A DNA stretch of 64,000 bases from Roseimicrobium sp. ORNL1 (GCF_011044495.1 NZ_CP049143.1:6324001-6388000); one strand, 5' to 3'. Positions 29,010 through 39,002 are shown, numbered from the stretch's first letter. Translations and numbers: made by a program. The notes: generated by a model from the sequence alone, not told the origin.

Positions 29010-29486
29010 ATGACTCTGACCACCACCCAGTCTTCCTCCAGCCTCACCAGCACGCAGCACCCTCATTTCGTGGGTCTTGCGCAGCTGCGGTCGCTGCTGG
29101 CGCATGAAGATGTGGCGTCCGACTCGGCCAAGAGCGATGCGGTGCTGGACATGATCGCCATCCTCCTCCGCCAAGGGAATGCCCGGAACGCTGTGGAGGC
29201 GTTTTGCGACCTGAAGAAGGTGTGCGGCTCCGTATGCTACATGGCCCAGTTCCGCCTCCGTAACTGGCTGGAAAAGCAAGTCATGGTGCGCACGGGTGAT
29301 GCGGGCTGGCAGCCGCTGGAGCTTGGTTTTGGTGACTTCCGCCGGCTCGTGCAGGCCTACCGCCATAAAGAATGGGAATGGCAGGAAGCAGCTGGCTCTT
29401 GGGAAAACATCGAAGTGGTCTTCGCGTGGAGTGGAGTGCCGGAAGTGATGGAGCAAGCAGAGGCTGAAGAAGCCGTGGCTGCCTGA
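29010..29486 (+). CDS. hypothetical protein, 158 aa
   Basis: I chose MTLTTTQSSS at 29010; the frame can begin at 28962. A Ser/Thr-rich N-terminus is followed by a helical domain (AKSDAVLDMIAILLRQGNARNAVEAF) and an acidic Trp-containing tail. There is no signal peptide or membrane helix. It stands alone. No known family. Confidence 0.5.
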   Translation: MTLTTTQSSSSLTSTQHPHFVGLAQLRSLLAHEDVASDSAKSDAVLDMIAILLRQGNARNAVEAFCDLKKVCGSVCYMAQFRLRNWLEKQVMVRTGDAGWQPLELGFGDFRRLVQAYRHKEWEWQEAAGSWENIEVVFAWSGVPEVMEQAEAEEAVAA

Positions 29487-29661
29487 GTCTAGCTGGGTGG
29501 AACAAAGGCTGCGCCGGTACGTGGCGATCATTTTAGTGCATGGCATCGATGCGGTCCGGCATGCCTGCCCGCAATTGCGCGCATCACATCATAAACACTC
29601 ACGCCATGATATCGCGACACGGTATCAAAATTAGCAGCCTGGAGATCTGTGAGACTGCGAA

Positions 29662-29868
29662 TCAATCTGCGGTTTCCACATGCTGATGCTCATCATGCTC
29701 GCGTGAGGGATCATGCGGCAGGGCCATCGGTTTGCAGAGATGTTTATCCTTGTGAGCGGCACGAGCGCACTTGCGGCACACGTAGCGGGGATCGCGCACG
29801 ATCTCGGCCAGCTCCTCGATGTCATCGACGATCTCGCTCTTCTTCCATTCGCAAAGAGTTCTGGCCAT
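29662..29868 (-). CDS. small CxxC protein, 68 aa
   Basis: A 68-residue protein: helical N-terminus (IVDDIEELAEIVRDPRYVCRKC) with CRKC and a later HLC, ending in a His/Asp-rich tail. The Cys pattern could bind a metal ion. It is divergent from dps with about 95 bp between the genes. Small size and lack of known homologues keep confidence moderate. Confidence 0.5.
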   Translation of the reverse strand: MARTLCEWKKSEIVDDIEELAEIVRDPRYVCRKCARAAHKDKHLCKPMALPHDPSREHDEHQHVETAD

Positions 29869-29963
29869 AACAGATCAATCGTAGCACATTGATTACGCCA
29901 GAAAAAGAACTTGCGATGCAGACCTCCATGGCGAGGTTCAATCACGATACAAAGGAGGAACTT

Positions 29964-30434
29964 ATGGCTACCAAAACCATCTCACAAGGAGTGGCCGCCG
30001 ATCCAGTTGTGACGGCCTTGAACAAACTGCTCGCCGATAGCTACAGCTTGATGGCGGATACACACCTCGCCCACTGGAATGTGGAAGGAGCAGACTTCTT
30101 TCAACTGCACACGGCTTTCCAGTCGCAGTACGAGGAGCTCTTCGAAGCCGTGGACGAAATCGCCGAACGCATCCGTGCGCTGGGCAGCTATGCCGAAGGC
30201 GGATTGGCACGCCTTTCCAAACTTTCCGACGTGGCTCCGCTGCCCGGAGGACGCCTTCCTGCGAAGGATTTCGTGGCGCACCTGATTGAGGGTCATGAAA
30301 AGGCCTCCGCCTCGTGCAAGGCCCTGGAAGGTGCTGCTCAAGATGCCGATGATCTGGAAACCCAGGACCTCGCCATCAAGCGCCGCCAGACCCACCAGAA
30401 GACGCTCTGGATGCTGAACAGCTTCCTGAAGTAA
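29964..30434 (+). CDS. dps: Dps-type ferritin-like DNA-protection protein
   Basis: A 156-residue four-helix ferritin-like protein. TALNKLLADSYSLMADTHLAHWNVEG carries the first ferroxidase-site His of Dps, followed by FHxxF-like FFQLHTAF and EELFEAVDEIAERIRALG with the partner Asp/Glu. It oxidises Fe(II) with peroxide and shields DNA. An AGGAGG about 7 bp before ATG 29964 decides this start over 29889. A strong terminator follows. Confidence 0.88.
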   Translation: MATKTISQGVAADPVVTALNKLLADSYSLMADTHLAHWNVEGADFFQLHTAFQSQYEELFEAVDEIAERIRALGSYAEGGLARLSKLSDVAPLPGGRLPAKDFVAHLIEGHEKASASCKALEGAAQDADDLETQDLAIKRRQTHQKTLWMLNSFLK

Positions 30435-30474
30435 TACTTCGCGCGCTCAGCAACAATAGAACCATTTTGAGAAG

Positions 30475-30509
30475 CCGTTCCGGTCCCGTGCCGGAACGGT
30501 TTCTTTTTT
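30475..30509 (+). terminator. rho-independent terminator after dps
   Basis: A perfect 9-bp stem (CCGTTCCGG at 30475-30483 with CCGGAACGG at 30491-30499), 7-nt loop, followed by TTTCTTTTTT. It lies 40 bp after the dps stop. Confidence 0.9.
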
Positions 30510-30677
30510 GCCCTGCGAATCGCGGCCAAAAGGGCAGCAAGATAGTACATGCCCCACGGCACTTTTTCGATTCAGAAGGGGGAAGCGATCCCGTATAATA
30601 GCGGTCTGAAAAGACAAATCCGTCTTCCCGGTGGCTTCGCCGGGTCAGTTCAGTCCACCCACTCCGCTCCGCTCCCC

Positions 30678-32054
30678 ATGTTCAAGTTCTCCGGCAAGGG
30701 ATCCATCACCACCTGCGATGGTGTATCACGTCGTGATTTCCTCCAGGCGGGCACGCTCGGCGCCCTGGGACTGACGATGCCCTACTTCAACTCGCTGCGC
30801 GCCATGGGCGCCGTGGACAAGAAGAAGGACGACAAGGCGTGCATCATGATTTTCAACCTGGGCGCTCCCAGCCAGATGGACACCTGGGACCCGAAGCCGG
30901 ATGCCCCTCGAGAAGTGCGTGGTCCTTTCAAGGCCATCTCGACCAATGTGCCGGGCATCCAGCTCACGGAGATCTTCCCGCAGATGGCGAAGCTCGCGGA
31001 CAAGTTTTCGCTGGTGCGCAGTGTGTATCACACGGCTGCAGCGGTGCATGACACCGGCCACCAGATGATGCAGACGGGCCGCCTTTTCACCGGTGGCATC
31101 AACACACCGCACGTCGGCTGCGCGCTGGAATTCCTGAAGGGACGCAAAAACGAGATGCCCGCGCATGTGATCCTGCCGGAGCCGATGGGTCCCACCGGTG
31201 GCAACATGCCGCACGGACAGGACGCGGGCTTCCTGGGCAAGACGTACGATCCCTTTGTGCTGAATGCGGATCCTTCGGCGAAGGATTTCAAGGTGCCGGA
31301 TCTGCTGCCCCCGAGCGAGATCAGCGAAGTGCGCCTGGATCGCCGTCGCAGTCTGCGCCAGCTGGTGGATGATTCCGTGAAGAACTTCGAGGCCAGCGAG
31401 GCGGCGAAGCTGATGGATACGAATTTCAACGATGCGTATCGACTGATGACGAGCAGCACGGCGCGAGAGGCCTTTGACCTGACGCAGGAGAAGCCGGCGG
31501 TGCGCGAGCGTTATGGCATGAACCGCTTTGGCCAGTGCTGCCTGCTGGCGCGTCGTCTCGTGGAGCGCGGTGTGCGCTTCGTCACAGTGAACAGCTTCAT
31601 CACCGTCTTCAATGAAATCACCTGGGACATCCACGGCAGCAAGCCCTTCACTAGTATCGAAGGCATGCGTGACCTCGTGGCGCCCATGTACGATCAAGGT
31701 TACAGCGCGCTCATCGAGGACCTGCATCAGCGCGGCATGCTGGATGGCACGCTGGTGTGCAATCTTGCTGAATTCGGCCGCACGCCGAAGGTGAATCCCG
31801 CCGGTGGCCGGGACCACTGGCCTGGAGTGTGGACCGTCGGCTTTGCCGGCGGTGGCGTGAAGGGCGGACGTGTGGTGGGCAAGAGCGACGAAATCGGCGC
31901 CTATCCCGCCGAGCGTGCCGTGACGCCCTCCAACGTGGTGGCGACCATCTATGAGGCCATGGGCATTGATCTGGAGACAGAGTTGCCCGGCCCGCAGAAC
32001 CGTCCCTACCCCGTGGTGGATCGCGGGTTCGATCCCATCAAGGAGCTGTTCTAG
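30678..32054 (+). CDS. DUF1501 secreted protein
   Basis: About 458 residues from MFKFSGKG at 30678. A Tat signal (SRRDFLQAGTLGALGLTMP) is followed by a DUF1501 sulfatase-like fold: MIFNLGAPSQMDTWDPKPDAP, FPQMAKLADKFSLVRSVYHTAA, NLAEFGRTPKVNPAGGRDHWP and the C-terminal TIYEAMGIDLETEL. In Planctomycetes and Verrucomicrobia such proteins are paired with DUF1549/DUF1553 cytochrome-like proteins, as here (next gene 84 bp downstream). The enzymatic activity of the family is not established. Confidence 0.88.
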   Translation: MFKFSGKGSITTCDGVSRRDFLQAGTLGALGLTMPYFNSLRAMGAVDKKKDDKACIMIFNLGAPSQMDTWDPKPDAPREVRGPFKAISTNVPGIQLTEIFPQMAKLADKFSLVRSVYHTAAAVHDTGHQMMQTGRLFTGGINTPHVGCALEFLKGRKNEMPAHVILPEPMGPTGGNMPHGQDAGFLGKTYDPFVLNADPSAKDFKVPDLLPPSEISEVRLDRRRSLRQLVDDSVKNFEASEAAKLMDTNFNDAYRLMTSSTAREAFDLTQEKPAVRERYGMNRFGQCCLLARRLVERGVRFVTVNSFITVFNEITWDIHGSKPFTSIEGMRDLVAPMYDQGYSALIEDLHQRGMLDGTLVCNLAEFGRTPKVNPAGGRDHWPGVWTVGFAGGGVKGGRVVGKSDEIGAYPAERAVTPSNVVATIYEAMGIDLETELPGPQNRPYPVVDRGFDPIKELF

Positions 32055-32138
32055 CGCTCCGCGATTTCAAGAGGCCGCCCGGGCATCGTTGGCTCGGGCG
32101 GCATTAACATCTGTGCTGATAGATCTGAGTTTCTTCTC

Positions 32139-34355
32139 GTGATGCGATTGCATACGTCCATCTTCCAAGTTGCGCTGCTTGGCGCGGCTCTTCTTCACAC
32201 AAGTCAGGCGTCCGCCGCGGAGGTCTCCTTCCGCAACCAGGTGCAGCCCATCCTGGCACGCTTCGGATGCTCCAGTGGGGCGTGCCATGGCGCTGCGGCG
32301 GGACAGGGAGGCTTCCGTCTTTCCCTGCGTGGCTACGATAATACGGGCGACTTCCTCAGCATCACCCGCTCCGCCCAGGGACGTCGCGTCACGCTGGAGG
32401 AACCTTCGCGCAGTTTGCTGCTGATGAAGGCGACCAAGGCGGTGCCACACAAGGGCGGTGAAAAGATCAAAGTCGACTGGCCGGAATATCAGATCCTCGC
32501 CGAGTGGATTGCCAACGGCGCGCCCGGTCCGCAAGAGAACGATGCGCGCATCCAGCGCATCGAAGTTTCTCCCGCACATGTGACGCTGAAGGCAGGAGCA
32601 GCGCAGCCGATCAAGGTGACGGCGTTCTTCAACAACGGGAAGAGCGAGGACGTCACGCGCTGGGCGAAATATACTGCTGGCAACACTTCCGTGGCCACGG
32701 TGGATGACGACGGCAAGGTGAAGGTGGTGGGCCGCGGCGAAGGCACGGTGACCGCGTGGTACCTGAGCCAGCTCGCGATTGCGACCATCTCAGTGCCTTA
32801 TGAACAAGAGGTGCTGACGAAGGCGTTCGAGACTTTCAAACCGCGTAACGTGATCGATGAGCGCGTGAAGGAGAAGCTGGTGGAGCTGAACATTCCGCCC
32901 TCGGAACGCAGCACGGATTCGGAATTCATTCGTCGTGCGTTCCTGGATACCATCGGGATTCTGCCGACCTCCGAAGAGACGCGTGCCTTCCTCGCGGATG
33001 AGAAGGCAGACAAGCGGGATCGATTGATCGAGCGCCTGCTGCAGCGTCCGGAGTTCGTGGATTTCTGGAGCTACAAGTGGAGCGACCTGCTGCTGGTGAA
33101 CAGCGACAAGCTACCAGTGCAGCCCATGTGGAGCTACTACCAGTGGATTCGCCGGAATGTGGAGCTGAACACTCCCTGGGATGTGATGGTGCGTGACCTG
33201 TTGACCTCCACGGGCAGCACTCTGGAAAATGGTGCGGGGAATTTCTTCACACTGCACGATGAACCCACACGCCTGGCGGAGACGGTTTCCACGGCGTTCC
33301 TTGGCATGTCCATCGCCTGCGCGAAGTGCCACAACCACCCGATGGAGAAGTGGACCAACGACCAGTACTTCGCCTTCGCGAATCTCTTCTCACGCGTGCG
33401 TGCGAAGAACGGCGGCGTGACGGATGAGCGCGTGATCTTCGCCGCGACAGAGGGTGACATCGTGCAACCTCTCACCGGGCGCGCGCAGACCCCCACCCCC
33501 CTGGATGCCAAGCCCGTGAGCCTGACCTCGACGAAGGATCGCCGCATCCCCCTGGCGGACTGGCTGACTGCGCCGGAGAATCCCTGGTTCGCGCGTGCCA
33601 TCACCAATCGTGTGTGGAAGAACTTCTTCGCCACCGCGCTTGTCGAGTCCGTGGATGACCTGCGCATGACCAATCCGGCGAGCAATGAAAAGCTGCTGAG
33701 TGATGCCGCGGGATATCTGGCAAAGAACAAGTTCGACCTGAAGGCGCTCATGCGGCTCATCATGCAAAGCGAGACCTACCAGCGCAGCAGTGTGGCGTTG
33801 CCCGAGAACAAGGACGACACGCGCTTCTACTCGCGCTACTACCCGCGCCGTCTGATGGCGGAGGTGATGCTGGACTCCGTGAGCCAGGTGACGGCGGTGC
33901 CCACCAAGTTCAACATGGACAAGCGCAATGCGAACAAGGGCATCGGTGCCGCCTACCCCATGGGTTACCGCGCGATGCAGCTTCCTGATTCAAATACGGT
34001 GAGCTACTTCCTGAACAGTTTTGGCCGTCCGGATCGCGTGCAAACTTGTGACTGCGAGCGCACGAATGAGCCGAGCATGGCGCAGGCCTTGCACATCGCC
34101 AATGGCGACACGCTGAACCAGAAGCTCGGTGAGAAGGAGAATCGCGTGGCTACTTTGCTGGCCTCTGGCAAGGCGGACAACGACATCGTGAATGAAGCCT
34201 ACCTGCTTTGTGTGAGCCGCCCTCCCACCGACAAGGAGCGCGCCAGCGTGCTCAAGGTGCTGGCCGATGCCAAGTCCCCTGAGGACCGTCGCCATGCATT
34301 GGAAGACGTGTTCTGGGGCCTGATGAGCTCCCGGGAATTCTTGTTCAATCACTGA
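32139..34355 (+). CDS. DUF1549/DUF1553 protein with bacterial Ig-like domain
   Basis: A 738-residue exported protein. The signal peptide (residues 1-22) is followed by a cytochrome-like segment with CSSGACHG near 42, a bacterial Ig-like (Big_2-type) domain about 140-215, and the DUF1549 region (IPPSERSTDSEFIRRAFLDTIGILPTSEE). A second CAKCHNHPMEKW haem-type motif lies near 395. The DUF1553 part begins around RRIPLADWLTAPENPWFARAITNRVW. It is the typical PVC-type partner of DUF1501 proteins. A hairpin with GCCGCCCG arms lies in the gap before it. Confidence 0.87.
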   Translation: MMRLHTSIFQVALLGAALLHTSQASAAEVSFRNQVQPILARFGCSSGACHGAAAGQGGFRLSLRGYDNTGDFLSITRSAQGRRVTLEEPSRSLLLMKATKAVPHKGGEKIKVDWPEYQILAEWIANGAPGPQENDARIQRIEVSPAHVTLKAGAAQPIKVTAFFNNGKSEDVTRWAKYTAGNTSVATVDDDGKVKVVGRGEGTVTAWYLSQLAIATISVPYEQEVLTKAFETFKPRNVIDERVKEKLVELNIPPSERSTDSEFIRRAFLDTIGILPTSEETRAFLADEKADKRDRLIERLLQRPEFVDFWSYKWSDLLLVNSDKLPVQPMWSYYQWIRRNVELNTPWDVMVRDLLTSTGSTLENGAGNFFTLHDEPTRLAETVSTAFLGMSIACAKCHNHPMEKWTNDQYFAFANLFSRVRAKNGGVTDERVIFAATEGDIVQPLTGRAQTPTPLDAKPVSLTSTKDRRIPLADWLTAPENPWFARAITNRVWKNFFATALVESVDDLRMTNPASNEKLLSDAAGYLAKNKFDLKALMRLIMQSETYQRSSVALPENKDDTRFYSRYYPRRLMAEVMLDSVSQVTAVPTKFNMDKRNANKGIGAAYPMGYRAMQLPDSNTVSYFLNSFGRPDRVQTCDCERTNEPSMAQALHIANGDTLNQKLGEKENRVATLLASGKADNDIVNEAYLLCVSRPPTDKERASVLKVLADAKSPEDRRHALEDVFWGLMSSREFLFNH

Positions 34356-34438
34356 CCTAGACGCTCATGGCGACGCCTTAACGCGGGCGCTTTGCCACCT
34401 TCAATTTCAGTTCGCCAATTCAGACACCGGGGTTTCTC

Positions 34439-37400
34439 ATGATGCACCTCTTTAAACATCGCGCCGCTGCGCCACTGGCTCTGCTCACGGCATGCGCCTG
34501 CACTGCGCAGATCCATGCCGCATCCACCGCAGCGCCCGTGGATTTCGACGCCAAGATTGCTCCTCTGTTCCAAGAGCATTGTGTGGACTGCCATGCGGCG
34601 GATGATCCGGATGGTGAGTTCGCGCTGGATACTTTTGCTGCATTGATGAAGGGCGGCAAAGGAGGCAAGGCCATTACGCCGGGCAATGCGCAGGAGTCCC
34701 TGCTGGTAAAGTTTCTGGAAGGCCGCAGTGGTGTGGAAGGCAAGAACCAGTTCATGCCACCGGGGAAGAAGGAACATCTGAAGCCCGACGAGATCGCGAT
34801 GATCCGCCAATGGATTGATGGAGGTGCGCTGCCACCCGCGACACCGGCGAAGCCTGCCGATGTGCTCTCCAAGCTGCCGAAGGTCGCTGCGAAGCCGGGA
34901 CTGAAGAATGCCATCCAGACGCTGGCGTATTCACCCAAGTCGAAAACACTGGCTGCAGGAATGTTTGGCGCGGTGCATCTGCTGAATCCGCAGACGCGCG
35001 AAGTGCTGCGCAAGCTGGATGGCGTGGCAGGCAAGGTGAATGCGCTGGTGTTCTCCGCAGACGGCACGCAACTCTTCGCCGCCGCAGGTGATGCCGGCAT
35101 CAATGGGGTGGCTTATCAATGGAAGGTCGCGGATGGCACGCTAGTGCGGAAGTTCGAGGGGCACACGGATGCCATCTATGGATTGACGCTTTCACCGGAT
35201 GGACAGACGCTGGTGACAGGCAGCTATGACCAGAAGATCAAGTTGTGGAATCTGGCTAGCGGTGCGGAAGCAGCCACGCTCACGGGGCACAATGGCGCGG
35301 TGTTTGGCTTGAGCTTCCGTCCAGACGGCAAGGTGCTCGCAAGCGTGAGCGCGGATCGCACGGTGAAGCTTTGGGAAATGCCCTCGGGCAAGCGACTGGA
35401 TACCTTCTCGCAGCCACTCAAGGAGCAAACGGCGGTGAGCTTTTCTCCCGATGGCAAGACGGTGGCGGCGGGCGGCGCGGACAATCGCATCCGCCTGTGG
35501 AATGTGAGCGCGCGTGCGCTCGAAGGTACCAACAAATTGCAGCAGACGCGCTATGCGCATGAGGGTGGCCTGCTGAGCCTGGTATTTTCTGCCGATGGAA
35601 AATCCATCTTCACTGCGGCAGCAGATCGTGGCGTGAAGATCTGGAACGCGGCAGACATCAAAGAGCTGCACCTCCTGGAGAAGCAACCTGACTGGTCTCC
35701 GGGCCTCGCCGTGCTCGACACGGGCAAGCTGGCGGTCGGCAGGCTCGATGGCACCCTCGCCCTCTACGATGCCACCACGGGTGAACCCGAAGTCAAGCCC
35801 ATGGCGAAGGCCAAGGCTGCTCCGAAAGCGATGGCGCCAGCCAAGCCTGAACTCGTGCGCCTGGAACCTCGCGGTGTGCAAAGCGGTAGCACCGCGCGCG
35901 TCAAGCTCACGGGCAAGGGCCTGAAGGATCTCAAGGCTGTAAAGCTCGCGCACGGCGGCATGAAGGCGGCCATTGTCTCAGTAAATCCCGAAGGCACCCT
36001 GGCCGAGGTGGATATCACCACGGACAAGGAGGTGCCACGCTCACAGGTCAATCTTTCCCTCGTGACACCCGCAGGCGAATCCGCTCCCGTGAAGGTGCTT
36101 GTCGACTACCTGCCACAGGTCATGGTGACGAAGTCTGCGGAACCTCTGCTGCTTCAGCAACTGCCCATGAATGTGTGGGGTACTCTGACGGACATCGGCC
36201 AGGTGGACAGCGTGCGCTTCACCGCGAAGCGTGGCCAGACCATGGTACTCGACATGGCAGCGCGTCGTGTGGAATCGAAAGCAAGCTCACCCCGTGTGGA
36301 GGTCCTGAATGCACAAGGCAAGTTGCTCGCAGCGAACAACGGTCTCGACAGTGGCAGCGATCCTTTTGTGGCCTTCACCGTGCCTGCGGATGGCGACTAC
36401 ACTGTGCACATCAGGCAGATCACGCTCGATGGATCCGCAGACCACTTCTACCGCCTCTCCATTGGGGAGCTGCCGTATGTGACCGGCTGGTGGCCGTTGA
36501 GTGTAACTGCGGGCACGAAGGGCAAGATCCATCTCGTGGGACACAACCTTCCTCCGAATACCACGATTGAAGCCGATGCTACAGACACCAAAGGCATGGA
36601 CACCATCAGCCTGCCGCTGGACTCGGACAATTACCGGAGCCGCGTGAGCATGACCGTCGCCGTGAGCACTCTGCCTGAGCAGCTGGAGTCCGAACCGAAT
36701 GACACGCTTGAAAAAGCGCAGCCGCTTCCTGGAAACGTGTCGGTCAACGGACGCCTGATGAGCAGCGTGGGGCCAGATGAGCCCGATGCCGACCTTTATC
36801 GCATTGAAGCAGAGAAAGGTCAGGAATTCATCATCGAAACCCGTGCCGCCACGCTCGGTTCTCCTGCCGATACCAAGGTCGAAGTGCTGAATGCCAAGGG
36901 TGATGCCGTGCCCATGATGACACTGCAGGCCACAAAGGATTCCTGGATCACGCTGCGCAGTGAAGATGCCAACGACCCCGCGGTGCGCCTGGGCCAATTC
37001 GCCGAACTGGAACTCAATGACTACATGTACTTCAACGGTGAGGTACTGAAGGTCTTCCGCCTCGCGCGTGGTCCGGATGCGGACACCATCTACTACGCGA
37101 GCGGCGGCAAGCGTCGTGCCTACTTCAACACCAGCCCTGCTGCACACGGCCTGGATGACTACTGCTATGCGGTGCAACCCTACAAGCCAGGCACCAAGCT
37201 GGTGCCCAATGGCCTTCCCATCTTCGAGCTGTACTATGCCAATGATGATGACGGGGAACGCGAACTGGGGCGTGATTCACGCCTGCGCTTCGTAGCCCCC
37301 GAGAAAGGATCCTATCTCCTGCGTGTCAGTGATACACGGAGCTGGGGCGGCGATCGATTTGCTTATCGCCTCATCGTACGTCCGGTGGTGCACGGTTATG

Positions 37401-38152
37401 CAGCCAAACTGCGCGGACCGGCCATGATGAACGTGCCCTCCGGCACCGGCAGCCAGTTCTCGGTGACGGCGAACCGAAAGGATGGCTGGGATGGCGATGT
37501 ACGCGTGGACATCACCGGAGTGCCTGCAGGATTCTATGTTTCCAATCCGCTCATCATCGAGGCGGGCCATCTGGAAGCCGGCGGATCAATCTTCGCCTAC
37601 CCCACTGCCGCCATGGGTGAGCATGACTTCTCCAAGGTGAAAGTAACGGCCACTGCCATCGTCGATGGCAAGGAAGTGAAGGAAGATCTTGGCGCCTTCC
37701 CCAAGGTCGCGGTCACCGCAGCACCCAAGCGCGCCCTGTTCATGGAGCCCGATCTCGCAGGAAGTCCTGCGGGTGATGGGAAGAATGCCCCCACGAAGCC
37801 CTATGAAGTCACCATCGCCCCGGGCAGCACCGTCTCTGTCTGGCTGCGGGTGGATCGTCGTGGAGACGATGCGCTGCTGGGATTGGACGTGGAGAACCTG
37901 CCGCACGGCGTCATCGTGGACAACATTGGTCTCAATGGCGTACAGATCCGTGCAGGTGAAAACGTGCGCGAGATCACCCTCGCCTGCGCCAAGTGGGTGC
38001 CGGAACACGATCGCCTCTGCCACATGTTGGTTGGCAACGCTCGCAACGACGCCGTGAAGACGGACGGAGCGCAAACGAGCCTGCCGGTTCTGCTCAAGAT
38101 TCGCAAGCCGGCACCGGTTGCAGCGAACGCTCCGCAATCATCAATCAAATGA
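34439..38152 (+). CDS. cytochrome c-like / WD40 / pre-peptidase C-terminal protein
   Basis: A 1237-residue secreted protein. The signal peptide (to about 28) is followed by a PVC-type cytochrome c domain with CVDCHAADDPDG near 44 and FMPPGKKEHLKPDE. Seven WD40-like blades (about 150-440; TDAIYGLTLSPDGQTLVTGSYD) come next, then an IPT-like segment and several pre-peptidase C-terminal beta domains (EPNDTLEKAQPL near 755). It is the third gene of the DUF1501/DUF1549 operon. The stop codon lies inside a 27-bp palindrome that opens the RNA island. Confidence 0.85.
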   Translation: MMHLFKHRAAAPLALLTACACTAQIHAASTAAPVDFDAKIAPLFQEHCVDCHAADDPDGEFALDTFAALMKGGKGGKAITPGNAQESLLVKFLEGRSGVEGKNQFMPPGKKEHLKPDEIAMIRQWIDGGALPPATPAKPADVLSKLPKVAAKPGLKNAIQTLAYSPKSKTLAAGMFGAVHLLNPQTREVLRKLDGVAGKVNALVFSADGTQLFAAAGDAGINGVAYQWKVADGTLVRKFEGHTDAIYGLTLSPDGQTLVTGSYDQKIKLWNLASGAEAATLTGHNGAVFGLSFRPDGKVLASVSADRTVKLWEMPSGKRLDTFSQPLKEQTAVSFSPDGKTVAAGGADNRIRLWNVSARALEGTNKLQQTRYAHEGGLLSLVFSADGKSIFTAAADRGVKIWNAADIKELHLLEKQPDWSPGLAVLDTGKLAVGRLDGTLALYDATTGEPEVKPMAKAKAAPKAMAPAKPELVRLEPRGVQSGSTARVKLTGKGLKDLKAVKLAHGGMKAAIVSVNPEGTLAEVDITTDKEVPRSQVNLSLVTPAGESAPVKVLVDYLPQVMVTKSAEPLLLQQLPMNVWGTLTDIGQVDSVRFTAKRGQTMVLDMAARRVESKASSPRVEVLNAQGKLLAANNGLDSGSDPFVAFTVPADGDYTVHIRQITLDGSADHFYRLSIGELPYVTGWWPLSVTAGTKGKIHLVGHNLPPNTTIEADATDTKGMDTISLPLDSDNYRSRVSMTVAVSTLPEQLESEPNDTLEKAQPLPGNVSVNGRLMSSVGPDEPDADLYRIEAEKGQEFIIETRAATLGSPADTKVEVLNAKGDAVPMMTLQATKDSWITLRSEDANDPAVRLGQFAELELNDYMYFNGEVLKVFRLARGPDADTIYYASGGKRRAYFNTSPAAHGLDDYCYAVQPYKPGTKLVPNGLPIFELYYANDDDGERELGRDSRLRFVAPEKGSYLLRVSDTRSWGGDRFAYRLIVRPVVHGYAAKLRGPAMMNVPSGTGSQFSVTANRKDGWDGDVRVDITGVPAGFYVSNPLIIEAGHLEAGGSIFAYPTAAMGEHDFSKVKVTATAIVDGKEVKEDLGAFPKVAVTAAPKRALFMEPDLAGSPAGDGKNAPTKPYEVTIAPGSTVSVWLRVDRRGDDALLGLDVENLPHGVIVDNIGLNGVQIRAGENVREITLACAKWVPEHDRLCHMLVGNARNDAVKTDGAQTSLPVLLKIRKPAPVAANAPQSSIK

Positions 38153-38175
38153 TATACCATAATATGGTATATCAT
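38149..38175. promoter_or_regulatory. 27-bp perfect palindrome, possible operator
   Basis: Arms ATGATATACCATA and TATGGTATATCAT flank a single central A (13+1+13). It overlaps the stop codon of the upstream gene. The 11-bp half TGATATACCAT recurs at 44060-44070, directly in front of the TROVE gene. There is no T-tract, so a protein-binding site is more likely than a terminator. Confidence 0.55.
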
Positions 38176-38341
38176 TGATGAGATGCCGCTGGTGCCGCCT
38201 GCATTCATCCGCTCCAAAGTAGCGGCTTAGTTATACATAGTTCTCCTACCGGAATTGCCGGTGTCGAAAAAAAGGTTAAAATAACTATTGCCGCTCTAAG
38301 AACACGGTGGTAGTCTCGTTTTACCTTCACAAGAACACGCC

Positions 38342-38485
38342 ATGAACTTCCATTGGACAATATCCTCAGCATCGCGCCCGACGAAACGGTCGTGCGAGGC
38401 AGGGATCATGCGTCCAGTACAAGGCGCCGGCTTTGGAAGGCCCTATACCGAGGGCAGCGATCTTAACCAGGAGGCTTGCAGGTAG
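38342..38485 (+). CDS. possible 47-residue peptide, or body of a small RNA
   Basis: A short frame from ATG 38342 lacks a convincing ribosome site and has no recognisable family. It lies inside a 200-bp stretch that ends in a strong terminator, so the stretch may instead be a small non-coding RNA. I list it because it is the only frame in the leader bounded by a terminator. Low confidence. Confidence 0.2.
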   Translation: MNFHWTISSASRPTKRSCEAGIMRPVQGAGFGRPYTEGSDLNQEACR

Positions 38486-38512
38486 TTTACTATCGGAATT
38501 CACCGTACGTAG

Positions 38513-38544
38513 ACCCTGCTCGCCGAAGGCCAGCAGGGTTTTTT
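38513..38544 (+). terminator. rho-independent terminator in the island leader
   Basis: A stem of ACCCTGCT with AGCAGGGT plus an inner GCC/GGC helix and GAA loop, then TTTTTTG. It ends a plus-strand transcript starting somewhere after 38176. Confidence 0.85.
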
Positions 38545-38636
38545 GTTTCTTAATTTTCTTAGTTCCAGCGAGTTACGCGAACCACAACCAGGAGGTTTCC
38601 TCCCCATCTAGTCCACACCCCCATTTCCCCTGGGTG

Positions 38637-38672
38637 AAAAAAAGCCCCGCCATCAGCTGCAACTGACGGCGG
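38637..38672 (-). terminator. minus-strand terminator bounding a short antisense transcript
   Basis: The hairpin CCGCCATCAG / CTGACGGCGG (38647-38672) is preceded by seven A on the plus strand, that is, followed by seven T when read on the minus strand. It implies a minus-strand transcript from roughly 38815 leftward, about 180 nt. No convincing protein fits inside, so a small RNA is likely. Confidence 0.6.
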
Positions 38673-38972
38673 AGCGGAATCGGTCACCCACTCCCTCCAG
38701 TCCCTTTGCGAAAGACAGAAGTTGGCCGGCAACCGTAGTACGGTCGCCGTAGCAGCCGCCTTTGTCAAACCGCCGGAGTCCTCTGAACGGACTTTCCGGA
38801 CCGGAGGAGCCATGACCTGATTCCCGTTATGCGGACCATATCGATTTCAGAATTACAGCTTCAAAGGCTTATGCATATGCACTTGTATAAGGTGCGTGCG
38901 CAATGGGAGGTGTGCCTCAAACACCGAAAAATCCGCCGTGAAAACGTCCTGCGGGTGTGAGCTCTCCGAGCT

Positions 38973-39002
38973 GGCAGCGGTGTTTGTTCTTTTTAGTCGT
39001 GA
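38973..39002 (+). repeat. 30-bp element repeated in inverted orientation at 49782-49811
   Basis: Starts GGCAGCGGTGTTTGTTC and ends TTTTTAGTCGTGA. The copy at 49782-49811 is reverse-complemented with two mismatches. Here its CGGTGTTTG also pairs with CAAACACCG at 38918-38926, forming a long hairpin followed by TTCTTTTT. Confidence 0.6.

Noticed and set aside
38559-38813. 84-codon minus-strand frame in the leader
   Set aside because: It runs through a strong minus-strand terminator hairpin, so it is unlikely to be translated as a whole.
38637-38815. 4.5S/SRP RNA or 6S RNA on the minus strand
   Set aside because: A short match to the SRP-like CAGGTCATGG/CCGGAA pattern is too weak and the conserved GGAA-tetraloop helix order is not met.
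38881-38891. Possible -10 promoter box (TATAAG) before the array
   Set aside because: No -35 box at acceptable spacing; I cannot support a promoter call.
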